Below, one piece after another: positions 42,225 to 52,072 of a stretch of DNA of 64,000 nt. How positions within the stretch are numbered: the first letter of the stretch is position 1; each line of letters opens with the position of its first letter. Made by a program: the position numbers and the translations under genes. The notes under the pieces are model-generated. The model made no database searches. It saw only the letters and a list, made by a program, of their open reading frames with translations, and had not been told where the DNA came from. The stretch is from Lewinella sp. IMCC34191 (lineage in GTDB: Bacteria; Bacteroidota; Bacteroidia; Chitinophagales; Saprospiraceae): positions 558,001-622,000 of the forward strand of contig NZ_QNQZ01000001.1 in assembly GCF_003390935.1 (NCBI RefSeq). Direction: 5' to 3'.

Positions 42225-43811
42225 ATGGCTGACGTAAAACCTGATGAAATCTCCGCAATCCTGAAGCAACAGCTATCGGGATTCGACACGGCTACCGAAC
42301 TCGAAGAGTACGGCACCGTGCTACAGGTCGGAGACGGTATTGCCCGCGTATACGGGCTCAATAACGCCCAGGCCGGTGAACTCGTAACCTTCGAGACCGG
42401 TACCGAGGCCATCGTTCTGAACCTGGAGGAAGACAACGTCGGTGTAGTACTGATGGGCAGCGCCACCGGTATCCACGAGGGTAGCCGGGTATCGCGCACC
42501 GGACGTATCGCCTCGATCAACGTTGGTGAAGGTATGGTCGGCCGGGTAGTAAGCCCGCTCGGTCAGCCCATCGACGGTAAGGGGGAGATCACCGGAACCA
42601 CCTACAACATGCCGCTGGAGCGTAAGGCTCCCGGGGTAATTTATCGCCAACCGGTGAACGAACCGCTGCAGACGGGTATCAAGTCTATCGACGCCATGAT
42701 CCCGATCGGACGTGGACAGCGGGAGCTGATCATCGGTGACCGCCAGACCGGAAAGTCGGCTATCGCCATCGATACCATCCTTAACCAGCGTGAGTTTTAC
42801 GAGCGCGGCGAGCCCGTCTACTGTATCTACGTAGCCTGCGGACAGAAGGCATCTACCGTAGCCCAGGTGGCTAAGACGCTGGAAGAAAACGGTGCCATGG
42901 ATTATTCCATCATCGTGGCTGCTTCCGCTTCGGAGCCTGCGCCATTGCAGTTCTACGCACCCTTCGCCGGCGCGGCCATCGGGGAGTACTTCCGCGACAC
43001 CGGCCGTCCCGCACTAATCATCTACGATGATCTTTCCAAGCAGGCCGTAGCTTACCGTGAGGTATCGCTGCTGCTGCGCCGCCCGCCGGGACGTGAGGCT
43101 TACCCAGGTGACGTATTTTACCTGCACAGCCGGTTGCTGGAGCGTGCCGCCAAAGTCATCAATGACGACGCGATCGCCCAGACGATGAACGACCTTCCCG
43201 TGAGCCTCAGTGAGGCTGGAATCGTCAAGGGAGGTGGTTCCCTGACCGCCCTGCCGATCATTGAGACGCAGGCCGGTGACGTATCCGCATATATTCCTAC
43301 CAACGTGATCTCCATTACCGATGGCCAGATCTTCCTGGAATCCAGCCTGTTCAACAACGGTATCCGCCCCGCCATTAACGTCGGTGTATCCGTATCGCGG
43401 GTAGGTGGTTCGGCGCAGATCAAACCGATGAAGAAGGTCTCCGGCACCCTAAAGCTCGACCAGGCGTCGTACCGGGAACTAGAGGCTTTCTCCAAATTCG
43501 GCTCCGATCTGGACCCTTCCACCATGGCGATCCTGGATAAGGGAGCCCGCAACGTGGAAATCCTGAAGCAGCCCCAGTACAGCCCGGTACCCGTCGAGCA
43601 GCAGGTAGCCATCATCTACCTGGGTACGAAGAACCTGATGCGCGACGTCCCCGTCGAGCGCATCAAGGAATTCGAAAAGCTTTTCCTAGGCGAACTCGGT
43701 CGGAAGTACCCCGAAGTACTCGAGAACTTCCGCGCCCGCAAATACCAGGACGAGGACCTTCAGAAGCTCGAATCGCTTTCCAAGGAGCTTACCCCTCAGT
43801 TTAAGAAGTAG
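42225..43811 (+). CDS. atpA: F1Fo ATP synthase subunit alpha
   Basis: Regulatory nucleotide-binding subunit of F1, 528 residues. P-loop GDRQTGKS (171-178), the [11 protein letters not shown]-type lead-in, and the arginine-finger region [10 protein letters not shown] near residue 390. Full length for the family. Spaced 36 bp from atpG. Confidence 0.98.
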   Translation: MADVKPDEISAILKQQLSGFDTATELEEYGTVLQVGDGIARVYGLNNAQAGELVTFETGTEAIVLNLEEDNVGVVLMGSATGIHEGSRVSRTGRIASINVGEGMVGRVVSPLGQPIDGKGEITGTTYNMPLERKAPGVIYRQPVNEPLQTGIKSIDAMIPIGRGQRELIIGDRQTGKSAIAIDTILNQREFYERGEPVYCIYVACGQKASTVAQVAKTLEENGAMDYSIIVAASASEPAPLQFYAPFAGAAIGEYFRDTGRPALIIYDDLSKQAVAYREVSLLLRRPPGREAYPGDVFYLHSRLLERAAKVINDDAIAQTMNDLPVSLSEAGIVKGGGSLTALPIIETQAGDVSAYIPTNVISITDGQIFLESSLFNNGIRPAINVGVSVSRVGGSAQIKPMKKVSGTLKLDQASYRELEAFSKFGSDLDPSTMAILDKGARNVEILKQPQYSPVPVEQQVAIIYLGTKNLMRDVPVERIKEFEKLFLGELGRKYPEVLENFRARKYQDEDLQKLESLSKELTPQFKK

Positions 43812-43847
43812 TCCCCGCAAACCCGCTAGCAGCAACCCGATCCCCCC

Positions 43848-44759
43848 ATGGCAAACCTCAAGGAAGTACGCGAACGCATCGGCTCGGTAAAGAATACCCA
43901 GCAGATTACCAGTGCAATGAAGGTGGTGTCCGCGGCTAAGCTGCGGAAAGCACAACAGGCTATCACCGAACTACGTCCCTACGCCGATAAGCTCGATGAG
44001 ATGCTGCGGAACATCCTCACGAACCTGGAAGGGGATGCCGACACCGTATTCAATAAGGTTCGACCGGTAACGGGAGCCTGCGTGGTGGTCGTTACGTCGA
44101 ACCGCGGTTTGGCCGGCGCTTTCAACTCCAACATCATTAAAGCGGCCGAGGCTTCTATCAAGGAGCTCGGATCCTTCGATGGCCCCCTCGATATCATATG
44201 CATCGGGCGGAAGGGCGCGGAGTACTTTCGCAAACACTACGGTAAGCGCGAGAACGTAAAGGTGGTGACGGATTTCCAGACCCTCTTCGAGGACCTCAGT
44301 TTCGACGTAACCAAGGAGGTGCCACAGCTCATCATGAGCCGCTTCAAGTCGCAGCGGTACGATCGCGTCTACCTGGCTTACGCCCGCTTCCGCAACGCAG
44401 CGGTACAGACCGCCATCAGCGAGCAGTTCCTGCCCGTGGAAGAGATCGTAAGTGAGGAGAACACGACTACGGAGGCCAATAGCCACCACTACCGGGCCGA
44501 TTACATTTTTGAACCCGGTAAGGAAGAGTTACTTGCTTACCTCGTGCCCAGTATCCTCGAAACGAAATTCCAGGCAGCGCTGCTGGATACCCACGCCAGT
44601 GAGCACGGTGCCCGAATGACGGCCATGGATAAGGCGACCGAGAACGCACAGGAATTGCTGCGCGACCTACGCATCAGCTACAACAAAGCGCGTCAGGAGG
44701 CCATCACCAACGAGATCCTCGAGATCGTCGGTGGTGCCGCCGCCCTGGAGGCCAGCTAG
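43848..44759 (+). CDS. atpG: F1Fo ATP synthase subunit gamma
   Basis: Central shaft of F1, 303 residues. The N-terminal coiled coil begins ANLKEVRERIGSVKNTQQITSAMKVV and the C-terminal helix has ATENAQELLRDLRISYNKARQEAITNEILEIVGGA (family signature). It ends the operon: atpD and atpC do not follow, as in many Bacteroidota that keep atpDC elsewhere. Overlaps the convergent MATE gene by 4 bp. Confidence 0.97.
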   Translation: MANLKEVRERIGSVKNTQQITSAMKVVSAAKLRKAQQAITELRPYADKLDEMLRNILTNLEGDADTVFNKVRPVTGACVVVVTSNRGLAGAFNSNIIKAAEASIKELGSFDGPLDIICIGRKGAEYFRKHYGKRENVKVVTDFQTLFEDLSFDVTKEVPQLIMSRFKSQRYDRVYLAYARFRNAAVQTAISEQFLPVEEIVSEENTTTEANSHHYRADYIFEPGKEELLAYLVPSILETKFQAALLDTHASEHGARMTAMDKATENAQELLRDLRISYNKARQEAITNEILEIVGGAAALEAS

Positions 44760-46120
44760 GAACCCCTTTCGCCGGAGGCGAGGTGATCGGGGTACATATT
44801 CCACCGGGGCCGGTTAAAGTAGCGGTAACTGAGTGCAAACATCACGATCCAGTAGACGATTTCCGCGGACCACGCAATCGTCAGGTTTCCCCACCCGCTG
44901 CGTACGATTATAAAGATCATGGCCATGTACAGCATGGCGCAAAGGCTCTGGTAAATCAGGGCCTTTTTTGTTTCCCCCGCTCCGATGAGACCGTTAAAGA
45001 AAATACTGCCGAAACTAAAGGTGGTCAGGATGCCCAGCAGTACCCAAAAAATAGGGTAGGCCATTTCAACCAGGTAGGCGCGTTCGTCACCCAGGATAGG
45101 ATAGAGCACGGTACGTGGACCGATAATCAGTGGCAGCCCCATCAAAAGGGTCACGCCCAGGCACATGTACGCCGTCTTCCAAAGCACGACTTTCACATTG
45201 TGTGGCTGGCCTTTGCCAACGAAGTAACTCACCAGCGTATTGATGCCCGTACAGAATCCCCAGGCGGGGATACTGAGGATCAGGTAGGCTATTCGCACGA
45301 TGTTGGTAACGGCCAGTTGCCGCTCCCCGTAGTTCTCGACGAGCCCGAAAAAGAAGAACGAGCTGCCGAGACCCACCGCCGACATGGCCACAATGGGTAC
45401 CGAAAGGCCGATGATCTCCCGGATTTGCTTGCGGTCCCACTTCGGTAGTTTGCCGATGTGGTATTTTCTGTTCTTCCGGTCGAAGATCATGTAAATCACG
45501 AAGACAAACAGGGCAACGTATTCGGCGATCGTACTGGCGAGCCCGGCCCCCGCGATTCCCATCTCCGGAAATCCATACATGCCGAAGATCAATGCCCTGT
45601 CCAGAAAGATATTCGTGGCCGCGAGTATCACCGTATCGACGATAATGAAGACCGGCCGGGCAATACCGGTGTACAGCGCGATACAGGCTACACCGATGTA
45701 GCTCGCGAAAACGCCCCACTTGCGGGTATCGAGGTACTCCAGAGACTTGTAAAAAATCACGTCCGAGTCCACGAATAGGGCGAAAAGCCAGTAGGCTCCA
45801 TAGGTCATGAAGAGGAAGAGCGCACCCGCCAGCACCAGTTCGAAGTATATCGTGCTGTAGAAAGCCCGCCCTACAGCTTCCCGGCTGCCCTTTCCGACAC
45901 AATGGGCTATCAGGATTTGTCCACCCCGGCTAAAGCCGAATCCGATGGCCGCCACGATAATGTAAAATGCCGCCACGAAGCCGATAGCTGCAAAGTCGTC
46001 CTCACTGCGGTAGTACAGGAAGACGGAATCCGTCATCGCTACCACATTCTGCGCCGCACTGCCGATGATAATGGGAATGCTGACTCGCCAGATGCTACGG
46101 TATGAGGTGCCAAGTTTCAA
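44756..46120 (-). CDS. MATE-family multidrug/sodium exporter
   Basis: A 454-residue inner-membrane protein with about twelve membrane helices and the two-fold MatE repeat (first half about 10-225, second about 235-440). Members export cationic drugs or metabolites using Na+ or H+. The substrate cannot be told from sequence. The first codon is TTG, encoding MKLGTSYRSIWRVSIPIIIG, which fits the family start. Convergent with atpG and 28 bp downstream of the sialate O-acetylesterase gene, so possibly part of that operon. Confidence 0.93.
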   Translation of the reverse strand: MKLGTSYRSIWRVSIPIIIGSAAQNVVAMTDSVFLYYRSEDDFAAIGFVAAFYIIVAAIGFGFSRGGQILIAHCVGKGSREAVGRAFYSTIYFELVLAGALFLFMTYGAYWLFALFVDSDVIFYKSLEYLDTRKWGVFASYIGVACIALYTGIARPVFIIVDTVILAATNIFLDRALIFGMYGFPEMGIAGAGLASTIAEYVALFVFVIYMIFDRKNRKYHIGKLPKWDRKQIREIIGLSVPIVAMSAVGLGSSFFFFGLVENYGERQLAVTNIVRIAYLILSIPAWGFCTGINTLVSYFVGKGQPHNVKVVLWKTAYMCLGVTLLMGLPLIIGPRTVLYPILGDERAYLVEMAYPIFWVLLGILTTFSFGSIFFNGLIGAGETKKALIYQSLCAMLYMAMIFIIVRSGWGNLTIAWSAEIVYWIVMFALSYRYFNRPRWNMYPDHLASGERGS

Positions 46121-46148
46121 GGGGGCAATCTACGACAATGATCAGGCC

Positions 46149-48089
46149 TCAGTCGACCGTTAGTTCGAAAGGCGTGACGGGGAGACCGGCGCGGGAGAAC
46201 AAGTTGGCGTCATCAGGATTGTTAAACCACGCATAGCGAACGGCCGTAATCCCTGTACCGGCGGGGTTGATGACACGGATGCGCTGGCCGTCAGCCGCTA
46301 GGGTGCCTACGGCCCAGTGCCACTTCCCGTTTCCATCCCGAACGGTGAGCGAACGAACGATGGGGTAGCGGTCGCCGTCTGCCAGCTTAAGGGTAAGACC
46401 TTCCCCTAGTTCGTCGAAGGTGATCTCCGCGGTGTTATCCGATACGCTGAGTTCCCGGGCGACGGGGCTGCTAGCCTGGACGGATTGACCATAAATATCT
46501 TTTCTGGCGTGGAGCGATAGTCGCCGTCCCACTTCCCACTTGTTCCGCGGGTGAATATCGCCCGCCTCGCCAATGTCGGTGATGATAGCCTGTCCCGTAT
46601 TGGGTACCGAAAGGGCTGCCGTCTGCTGGGCGCGCAGCAGTGCCCATCCCGGTGCATCCGGCTGGCTCGGGGCGGGCATATAGTTGGCCAGTTGCACCCA
46701 ATAAAACGGGAGATTTTGATCCTCGAATTGTTCCCGCCAACTGCCAATCAAGTCCTCCATCTGGCCGGCATAGGCAGCGGCATCCTGCTCGCCCGCGTTG
46801 GATTCGCCCTGGTACCAGAGCACACCCGTAAGCGGCCAGTCCATCAGGGGAGCGATCATGGCATTGTAGAGCAGGGTTGGAGTCTGGTTGGCATTGCTAT
46901 TGCTGTTGATCCGGAAGGCTCCGATGCGGTATTCCCAATCACCCGCCAGTGGTACCTTATTGTTCTCAGTTTGCAGATAAAGGCTATCGGCGGCCCCGTG
47001 GAAGCCACCACCTCCGCCGGTGTCCTCTACGCGTACGGTCAACACGTTTTCTCCGGCACGCAAGGTGTTTGGCTTTACCGGGTAGTGGCGATACTCCGCA
47101 TAGTCGTTGGTTCTCCCGATCTCCGTACCATTGAGGTAGGTGAGGTCGTTGTCATCAATGGGACCTAAAAAAAGGGTAGCCGGCTGTCTGGCCTGTTGCT
47201 CGGTTAGGGCGAACGTTTTCCGGTAGTAGAAGACGCCATCGACGTCCGTGTATCCTTTCCCTTCCCAAAGACCGGGCACTTCCACAGTGCTCCAGCCATC
47301 CTTGTCGCCGCTAGCTGTTACATATTGCTCATTGGGTCCGGCTTCCGATGCGGGAGGAAAATCACCTGCAAACTCGTTTTGGTAAAAGCTTTTTACCTGC
47401 GCTTGCCGCCGTTCTACTTCCGCCTTTATGTCCTCAGCGGAAACGCTGCCACTGTCCTCCTGCCACGTTGCTGGAATCCAGGGTTCAATACGGCTACCGC
47501 CCCAGCTGGAATGCACCAATCCGATGGGCAGATCGACACCGCTTTCCCGAAGGTAGTGGGCGAAGTAGGCACCTACCGCGCTGAAATCGGCCATTTCGTT
47601 TTTGGTACCTGGCTTCCACGATTCGTCGAGCAGTATGTGCTCCTGTGGGCTTCCTTCGCCTGTCTTACTTACCAATACTTGCCGGATAAGCGGGTCAGCG
47701 ATGGCCGCGGCCCGGGAACTGTCCGGATCGGATTGGGCCAGCCGCCATTCCATATTAGATTGACCCGATAGGAGGTAGACATCTCCGAAGTAGATGTCGG
47801 TGAGTTCCTGGTCGGTGCGTCCGTCCGTGATGCTGATCGTGTGTGGACCTCCGGCTTCAGTGGCCGGCAGGGTAGCCGTCCAGCGGCCGTCCCGGTCCGT
47901 CTTGGCGCGTATGGTGGTTTCGTCGAGCGTAATGCGTACCGTGCGTCGGGGGCGGGCCCAGCCCCAGATTGGATGGGCGATGTCGCGCTGGAGCACGGCC
48001 TGATCGGTAAATAATTCGAAGACCTCAAGATCCTGGGCTGATACACAGGCGGAGAAAAGGAAAAGTAGACTGAGCAGAAATGGACGCAC
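46149..48089 (-). CDS. Secreted sialate O-acetylesterase-like esterase (SGNH/DUF303)
   Basis: Removes O-acetyl groups from sialic acids or other sugars in characterised relatives. From a GTG at 48089 the protein is 646 residues with a clean signal peptide (PFLLSLLFLFSACVSAQ); a TTG at 48122 would add 11 residues before it. An N-terminal Ig-like domain (about 20-95) is followed by the SGNH hydrolase with nucleophile Ser111 in LLSGQSNMEW and the Asp-His pair in GDIHPRNKWEVG, and a galactose-binding-like insert (about 250-385). Located after aroE on the same strand. Confidence 0.9.
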   Translation of the reverse strand: MRPFLLSLLFLFSACVSAQDLEVFELFTDQAVLQRDIAHPIWGWARPRRTVRITLDETTIRAKTDRDGRWTATLPATEAGGPHTISITDGRTDQELTDIYFGDVYLLSGQSNMEWRLAQSDPDSSRAAAIADPLIRQVLVSKTGEGSPQEHILLDESWKPGTKNEMADFSAVGAYFAHYLRESGVDLPIGLVHSSWGGSRIEPWIPATWQEDSGSVSAEDIKAEVERRQAQVKSFYQNEFAGDFPPASEAGPNEQYVTASGDKDGWSTVEVPGLWEGKGYTDVDGVFYYRKTFALTEQQARQPATLFLGPIDDNDLTYLNGTEIGRTNDYAEYRHYPVKPNTLRAGENVLTVRVEDTGGGGGFHGAADSLYLQTENNKVPLAGDWEYRIGAFRINSNSNANQTPTLLYNAMIAPLMDWPLTGVLWYQGESNAGEQDAAAYAGQMEDLIGSWREQFEDQNLPFYWVQLANYMPAPSQPDAPGWALLRAQQTAALSVPNTGQAIITDIGEAGDIHPRNKWEVGRRLSLHARKDIYGQSVQASSPVARELSVSDNTAEITFDELGEGLTLKLADGDRYPIVRSLTVRDGNGKWHWAVGTLAADGQRIRVINPAGTGITAVRYAWFNNPDDANLFSRAGLPVTPFELTVD

Positions 48090-48122
48090 GATCGTGGGTT
48101 GATTGATCGGGAAATATCGCAA

Positions 48123-48881
48123 TTATTCCTGGTTCCAGATCTTCCAGGACGCCTCCGCCTGTAGGTGAAGCATGCCTAATCCGTTCGCGGCACCGGCGTT
48201 CCGGGCACGGGCCAGATGCATGAAACGGGTTTCCGCGGGGTTGTATACCAGGTCGTAGCAAAAGTGATCGGTACCGAGGAGATGGTAGGGTAGAGGGGGT
48301 GCCTGCTCCACATTGGGGAAGGTGCCGAGCGGGGTGGTGTTGACGATCAACTTACAGCTAGCCAGAACTTCTTCATCTATATTCTGGTAGGTAATCTTCT
48401 CCGGCCCGGCGGAACGACTGACCCACTGCGGGGCAACCTCCAGGTCGCGCAGCGCTTCCCGTACGGCCAGGGAAGCTCCGCCGGTACCTAATACGAGCGC
48501 GGTAGTACCCGCCAGATCAACCGAGCGGTCCTGCGCCCGAAGTTGTGTGAGCAGGTCGTCGCGGAAACCCAGGTAGTCGGTATTAAATCCCTTGGTGCGG
48601 TCTCCCGATATGCGTATGGTGTTGACGGCGCCAATACGGGCGGCAACCTCGTCGACTTCGTCCAGGAGCGGGAGGATCGCCTGTTTGTGTGGGATGGTAA
48701 CGTTGCAGCCACGCAAATCAGGGATGGCCTGTCGGCGAGCGGGAAATTCGGTAACGGTCGGAATTTCGAGATTGATGTAGCGATGAGATTCCGAGAGTCC
48801 CATCTTGTCAAACTTTTCGGAAAAGTATCGCTGGCTGAAGGAGTGACTGAGCGGATAGCCCAGCAGGGCGAAGGTGGGCAT
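48123..48881 (-). CDS. aroE: Shikimate dehydrogenase
   Basis: NADPH-dependent reduction of 3-dehydroshikimate in the chorismate pathway that feeds trp synthesis. The 252 residues hold the shikimate-binding YPLSHSFS (9-16), catalytic Lys66 in NVTIPHK, the paired Asp in GFNTDYLGF, and the NADP loop LGTGGAS. Lies 4 bp after the DUF368 gene, so it is cotranscribed. No other aro gene is in the window. Confidence 0.96.
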   Translation of the reverse strand: MPTFALLGYPLSHSFSQRYFSEKFDKMGLSESHRYINLEIPTVTEFPARRQAIPDLRGCNVTIPHKQAILPLLDEVDEVAARIGAVNTIRISGDRTKGFNTDYLGFRDDLLTQLRAQDRSVDLAGTTALVLGTGGASLAVREALRDLEVAPQWVSRSAGPEKITYQNIDEEVLASCKLIVNTTPLGTFPNVEQAPPLPYHLLGTDHFCYDLVYNPAETRFMHLARARNAGAANGLGMLHLQAEASWKIWNQE

Positions 48882-48885
48882 AGCG

Positions 48886-49875
48886 TTAGCGGTCTTCTTC
48901 GTCGAGTAGTTCCTCCTCCGCGATTTCCAGCTCTTCCTGCTGGTTGACGGCAGTCGCCTCCAGTAGGAACACTATTGCAAGCCCAACGATAAGGGCCGCC
49001 AGCGTAGCCAGCACGTAGGGGTTATCCGGTATCTGGTCGAGGCCGGTGTACGAAGAAGGTAGAACGTTGGATTCCAGGACCGGTACCACCTCACCACTAC
49101 TGTCTATGCGGGTGGTCAGGGCATTGCGCCACGGCCAGAGTTTGTTGAGCGAGCCGATCATGAAGCCGGTCAGGATAGCAAAGGTGCGGTTGGGGTAGGT
49201 CTTGAACGTCCAGGTGAGCAACCGGGCGAAAGCAGCCAGGCCAAGCAGGCACCCGAGCGCAAAGCAACCGACGATCAAGAGGGCACCGTCCTGTCCCTCT
49301 ACCACCCCGCGCAGGGCTCCGAAGACAACCGTATACATGCCCAGCAAGACCAGAATGAAGCTGCCGGATATGCCTGGCAGGATCAGCGCGGAGATCGCCA
49401 GCATTCCCGAAAAGAAGACCAGGATGGGAGAGGTACTGCCGGCCAGGGGATTGATCGTCGTCAGGAGGTAGGCGACTACCGCCCCTACGATGAGAAAAGC
49501 AACCGTCCAGATGTTCCACTCGGTTATCTGTTTGCCGACGTAGATGGCGGAACTCACAATAAGCCCGAAGAAAAAGGCCCAGACAACGGGCGGATAGTGT
49601 TCGAGTAGGGAAGTGATCGTGACCACTGCAATCCCCAATCCGACTACCATACCTCCCGCGAGGTTGACCAGGAAGGTGCCGTCGGCTTCTCGCCAGGCCT
49701 GGCTAATGCCGCCCTCCCGATAGGCATTGATGACCTTGGTACTCAGCACGCCCCCAATCGCGGCGAGAAGCCGTTCGTAAATGCCGGTGATAAAGGCGAT
49801 CGTGCCGCCGCTTACTCCGGGGATGGCTTCGGCGATGCCCATGGCCATGCCCCGTAACAGAATCGAAAAGTTCAT
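48886..49875 (-). CDS. DUF368 family polytopic membrane protein
   Basis: The 329-residue inner-membrane protein has about nine helices and the DUF368 hallmarks GMAMGIAEAIPGVSGGTIAFITGIYE at the start and LILPGISGSFILVLLGMY in the middle, an inverted repeat of PGVSGG and PGISGS. Some members have been linked to undecaprenyl-phosphate recycling across the membrane; I assign only the family. The C-terminal tail is acidic. Its ATG abuts the stop codon of the preceding lipoprotein gene. Confidence 0.93.
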   Translation of the reverse strand: MNFSILLRGMAMGIAEAIPGVSGGTIAFITGIYERLLAAIGGVLSTKVINAYREGGISQAWREADGTFLVNLAGGMVVGLGIAVVTITSLLEHYPPVVWAFFFGLIVSSAIYVGKQITEWNIWTVAFLIVGAVVAYLLTTINPLAGSTSPILVFFSGMLAISALILPGISGSFILVLLGMYTVVFGALRGVVEGQDGALLIVGCFALGCLLGLAAFARLLTWTFKTYPNRTFAILTGFMIGSLNKLWPWRNALTTRIDSSGEVVPVLESNVLPSSYTGLDQIPDNPYVLATLAALIVGLAIVFLLEATAVNQQEELEIAEEELLDEEDR

Positions 49876-50367
49876 CTATTTGGTATCCTGGGGTTTGACG
49901 CTCTGGTACATATTCCGTGCTTCCGGTAGCGTGAAAACGCCATCGAAGCTGTTCTGAAAAACGATCTCGCGGTCACCGCGATAAACGATGTAACGGAAGC
50001 CATAGACGGAGGTCGTGTCTATTTTATTCTCGAAAATGAAGCCCTGGGGCTCCTCCTCGACGATGCGGGCGAAATAGCGGTTATCGCGGACGAGATCGAG
50101 TTGATCCGCCTTTAGCCGCGCCATATCGTTGGTGCGGGCACTGCTGGCGAGTACTTGGACGGCGTAGCGATCGGCGTCGCTGCTGATGATGACGTCATCG
50201 ATCAGGCCCGACAGGGACTGGGCTTTGACGGTAGCGCTGTCGGGCGCCTGAATGGTGACGGGGATACTGTACTCGGTGAGATCCAAATTGCCGTAACCGG
50301 TACGACCGTCCTCGCCACAACCAAATAGCAAAAGAACAGAAACAACCGAAAATAAAAGTAAACGCAT
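49876..50367 (-). CDS. Lipoprotein of unknown function
   Basis: A 163-residue lipoprotein; lipobox LLFG|C at Cys17. The middle (DRYAVQVLASSARTNDMARLKADQLD) faintly resembles the opening strand-helix of SPOR peptidoglycan-binding domains, but not enough to assign it. It is first of the operon with DUF368, aroE and the esterase, preceded by a perfect -7 box. Confidence 0.75.
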   Translation of the reverse strand: MRLLLFSVVSVLLLFGCGEDGRTGYGNLDLTEYSIPVTIQAPDSATVKAQSLSGLIDDVIISSDADRYAVQVLASSARTNDMARLKADQLDLVRDNRYFARIVEEEPQGFIFENKIDTTSVYGFRYIVYRGDREIVFQNSFDGVFTLPEARNMYQSVKPQDTK

Positions 50368-50383
50368 ACAAGGTGTTTAGACC

Positions 50384-50391
50384 GCAAAGAT
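50384..50391 (-). promoter_or_regulatory. -7 promoter element of the DUF368-aroE operon
   Basis: TATCTTTG on the minus strand, continuing GCGGTC, 17 bp before the ATG of the lipoprotein gene. Perfect TAnnTTTG match. Confidence 0.6.
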
Positions 50392-50451
50392 ACCCAGAAG
50401 ACGGCGATCGAGGAGAAACCGAACTTGTCGAGTCGCGGGTGTTAATTTTTA

Positions 50452-50459
50452 TACATTTG
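50452..50459 (+). promoter_or_regulatory. -7 promoter element of exbB
   Basis: TACATTTG, a perfect TAnnTTTG box 61 bp before the exbB ATG, preceded by an AT-rich stretch. A TTG at 50425-50427 is 24 bp upstream, slightly far for a -33 box. Confidence 0.55.
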
Positions 50460-50519
50460 TGACCGCCTTTCCGACATATCCAACGTCGGCTTACGTTAAG
50501 AAGGCGCAAAAGCTTTCGC

Positions 50520-51224
50520 ATGTATCTTTCTAACTTCCTCTTACTACTCCAAGCCCAGGGCGAAATCAACCTCGATCCGGTGGAACCCGCCATCAAAAGT
50601 GAAAGCTTGATGGACGTACTCCTGGAGTCTGGCCTACTCACCCTGGTCATCGTTGGTATCCTGCTCCTGCTGTTCGTGATCGCGCTTTACATCTTTTCGG
50701 AGCGCTACATCACCATCAAGGCCGCCGGCGCTGATGACGAAGGATTCATGGAGCGTATTCGCCGCGAAATATCAACGGGGAATATGGCAAACGCCCGGGC
50801 CCTCTGCACCACAACGGATAGCCCGGTAGCCCGAATGGTCGACAAGGGATTGCAACGCATCGGCCGCCCGCTGCGGGACATCGATGCCGCGGTTGAAAAC
50901 GTTGGTAACCTGGAAGTCTTTCGCCTCGAGCGCGGGTTGAGTACCCTGGCAAGTATCGCCGGTGCCGCCCCCATGATCGGCTTTTTTGGGACCGTAACGG
51001 GCATGATCAACGCCTTCTACGAAATGTCCAACGCTCAGAATATTACCCCGGATGTTTTGGCCGGCGGTATTTATTCGGCGCTTTTGACCACCGCGGCCGG
51101 ACTCTTCATCGGTATCCTGGCCTTCGTCGGTTACAACCTGCTGGTTGCTCAAGTAGAGCGGGTGGTCTACAAAATGGAGCGCTCCACCACGGAGTTTATG
51201 GACCTGCTTCAGGAGCCGGGATAA
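50520..51224 (+). CDS. MotA/TolQ/ExbB proton channel family protein
   Basis: A 234-residue inner-membrane protein forming the proton channel with ExbD to energise TonB or Tol. Three membrane helices: about 35-57, 145-168 and 185-210. The conserved block GAAPMIGFFGTVTGMINAF lies at the start of helix two, and LLTTAAGLFIGILAFVGYN in helix three. First of a three-gene unit with two exbD genes. Whether it serves TonB or a Tol-Pal system is unclear; no tonB or tolA is adjacent. Confidence 0.95.
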   Translation: MYLSNFLLLLQAQGEINLDPVEPAIKSESLMDVLLESGLLTLVIVGILLLLFVIALYIFSERYITIKAAGADDEGFMERIRREISTGNMANARALCTTTDSPVARMVDKGLQRIGRPLRDIDAAVENVGNLEVFRLERGLSTLASIAGAAPMIGFFGTVTGMINAFYEMSNAQNITPDVLAGGIYSALLTTAAGLFIGILAFVGYNLLVAQVERVVYKMERSTTEFMDLLQEPG

Positions 51225-51263
51225 TCATCCCGACCACGAATCAGGGAAGCACAACGGAAAGCT

Positions 51264-51665
51264 ATGGGCCTCAAACGATCGAACCGGGCTAACGCTCAAT
51301 TTAATATGTCCTCGCTGACGGACATCATCTTCCTGTTGCTCATATTCTTCATGCTGACGTCCAATTTCGTGCAAATTCGGCCCTTTGATTTGCCCCAATC
51401 GGACAGTCAGACGGTGGCGCCAACCAACATCGTAGTAGAATTGGAACGCTCCGGCGCGGTACGCGTTAACAGTATAGAGGTCAGCGAGACGGTCATGCTG
51501 CACGCTCTGCGCGATGCCCTCGAGGAGGTCAACGACCAGGCCAATGCAACCGTCACCATCGTGGCCGAGAGGGGCGTTCCCTTCAGCCGAATAGTTCCGG
51601 TCATGAATTTGGCGGCTGAGCGTAAAGCCCGGGCGATCATCGCCACCGAACCCCGTCGGGGCTAA
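51264..51665 (+). CDS. ExbD/TolR family biopolymer transport protein, first copy
   Basis: The 133 residues have one membrane helix (about 18-36) containing the proton-path Asp in SLTDIIFLLLIFFML, then a periplasmic domain. Shares the N-terminal block NMSSLTDIIFLLLIFFMLTS with the second copy. Paired ExbDs are common in Bacteroidota and may form heterodimers. Follows exbB by 39 bp. Confidence 0.95.
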   Translation: MGLKRSNRANAQFNMSSLTDIIFLLLIFFMLTSNFVQIRPFDLPQSDSQTVAPTNIVVELERSGAVRVNSIEVSETVMLHALRDALEEVNDQANATVTIVAERGVPFSRIVPVMNLAAERKARAIIATEPRRG

Positions 51666-51676
51666 AGCACTAACCT

Positions 51677-52072
51677 ATGGCGCTCAGAAAACGATCAAAA
51701 GTCAGCGCGGAGTTCAATATGTCGTCGCTGACGGACATCATCTTTCTCCTCTTGATTTTTTTTATGCTCACCTCCACGGTGGTGGCACCCAACGCGCTTA
51801 ACCTGAAGCTTCCCGGTAGATCAGATACTCCCGCGAGTCCTGCAACCGAGCGCCTGGACGAGGTACGCATCGATGCGGACGGCGTCTTTTATTTCAACGA
51901 TCGGCGAATCAGCTCGGACGAACTCGAGCGAACGCTATCCGGTAATGCCAACTCCGGTTATAGTATGTTCATTGCACCCGATCGCGAGGCACCGGTTGAA
52001 GGGGTGGTTACGATAATGGACATGGCCATGCGGCTCGACATTAACGGGGTCCTGGCCGCCGAAGAACAGTAG
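51677..52072 (+). CDS. ExbD/TolR family biopolymer transport protein, second copy
   Basis: The 131 residues repeat the layout of the first copy: basic N-terminus, single membrane helix with the conserved Asp in SLTDIIF, periplasmic domain (VRIDADGVFYFNDRRISSDEL). 11 bp downstream of the first copy. Its last 138 bp are overlapped, in antisense, by the C-terminal end of a convergent secreted-protein gene. Confidence 0.95.
   Translation: MALRKRSKVSAEFNMSSLTDIIFLLLIFFMLTSTVVAPNALNLKLPGRSDTPASPATERLDEVRIDADGVFYFNDRRISSDELERTLSGNANSGYSMFIAPDREAPVEGVVTIMDMAMRLDINGVLAAEEQ

Noticed and set aside
47395-47410. Tenth copy of the 17-bp element inside the sialate O-acetylesterase gene
   Set aside because: Needs a one-base gap and a substitution to align; kept only as a possible degenerate copy.
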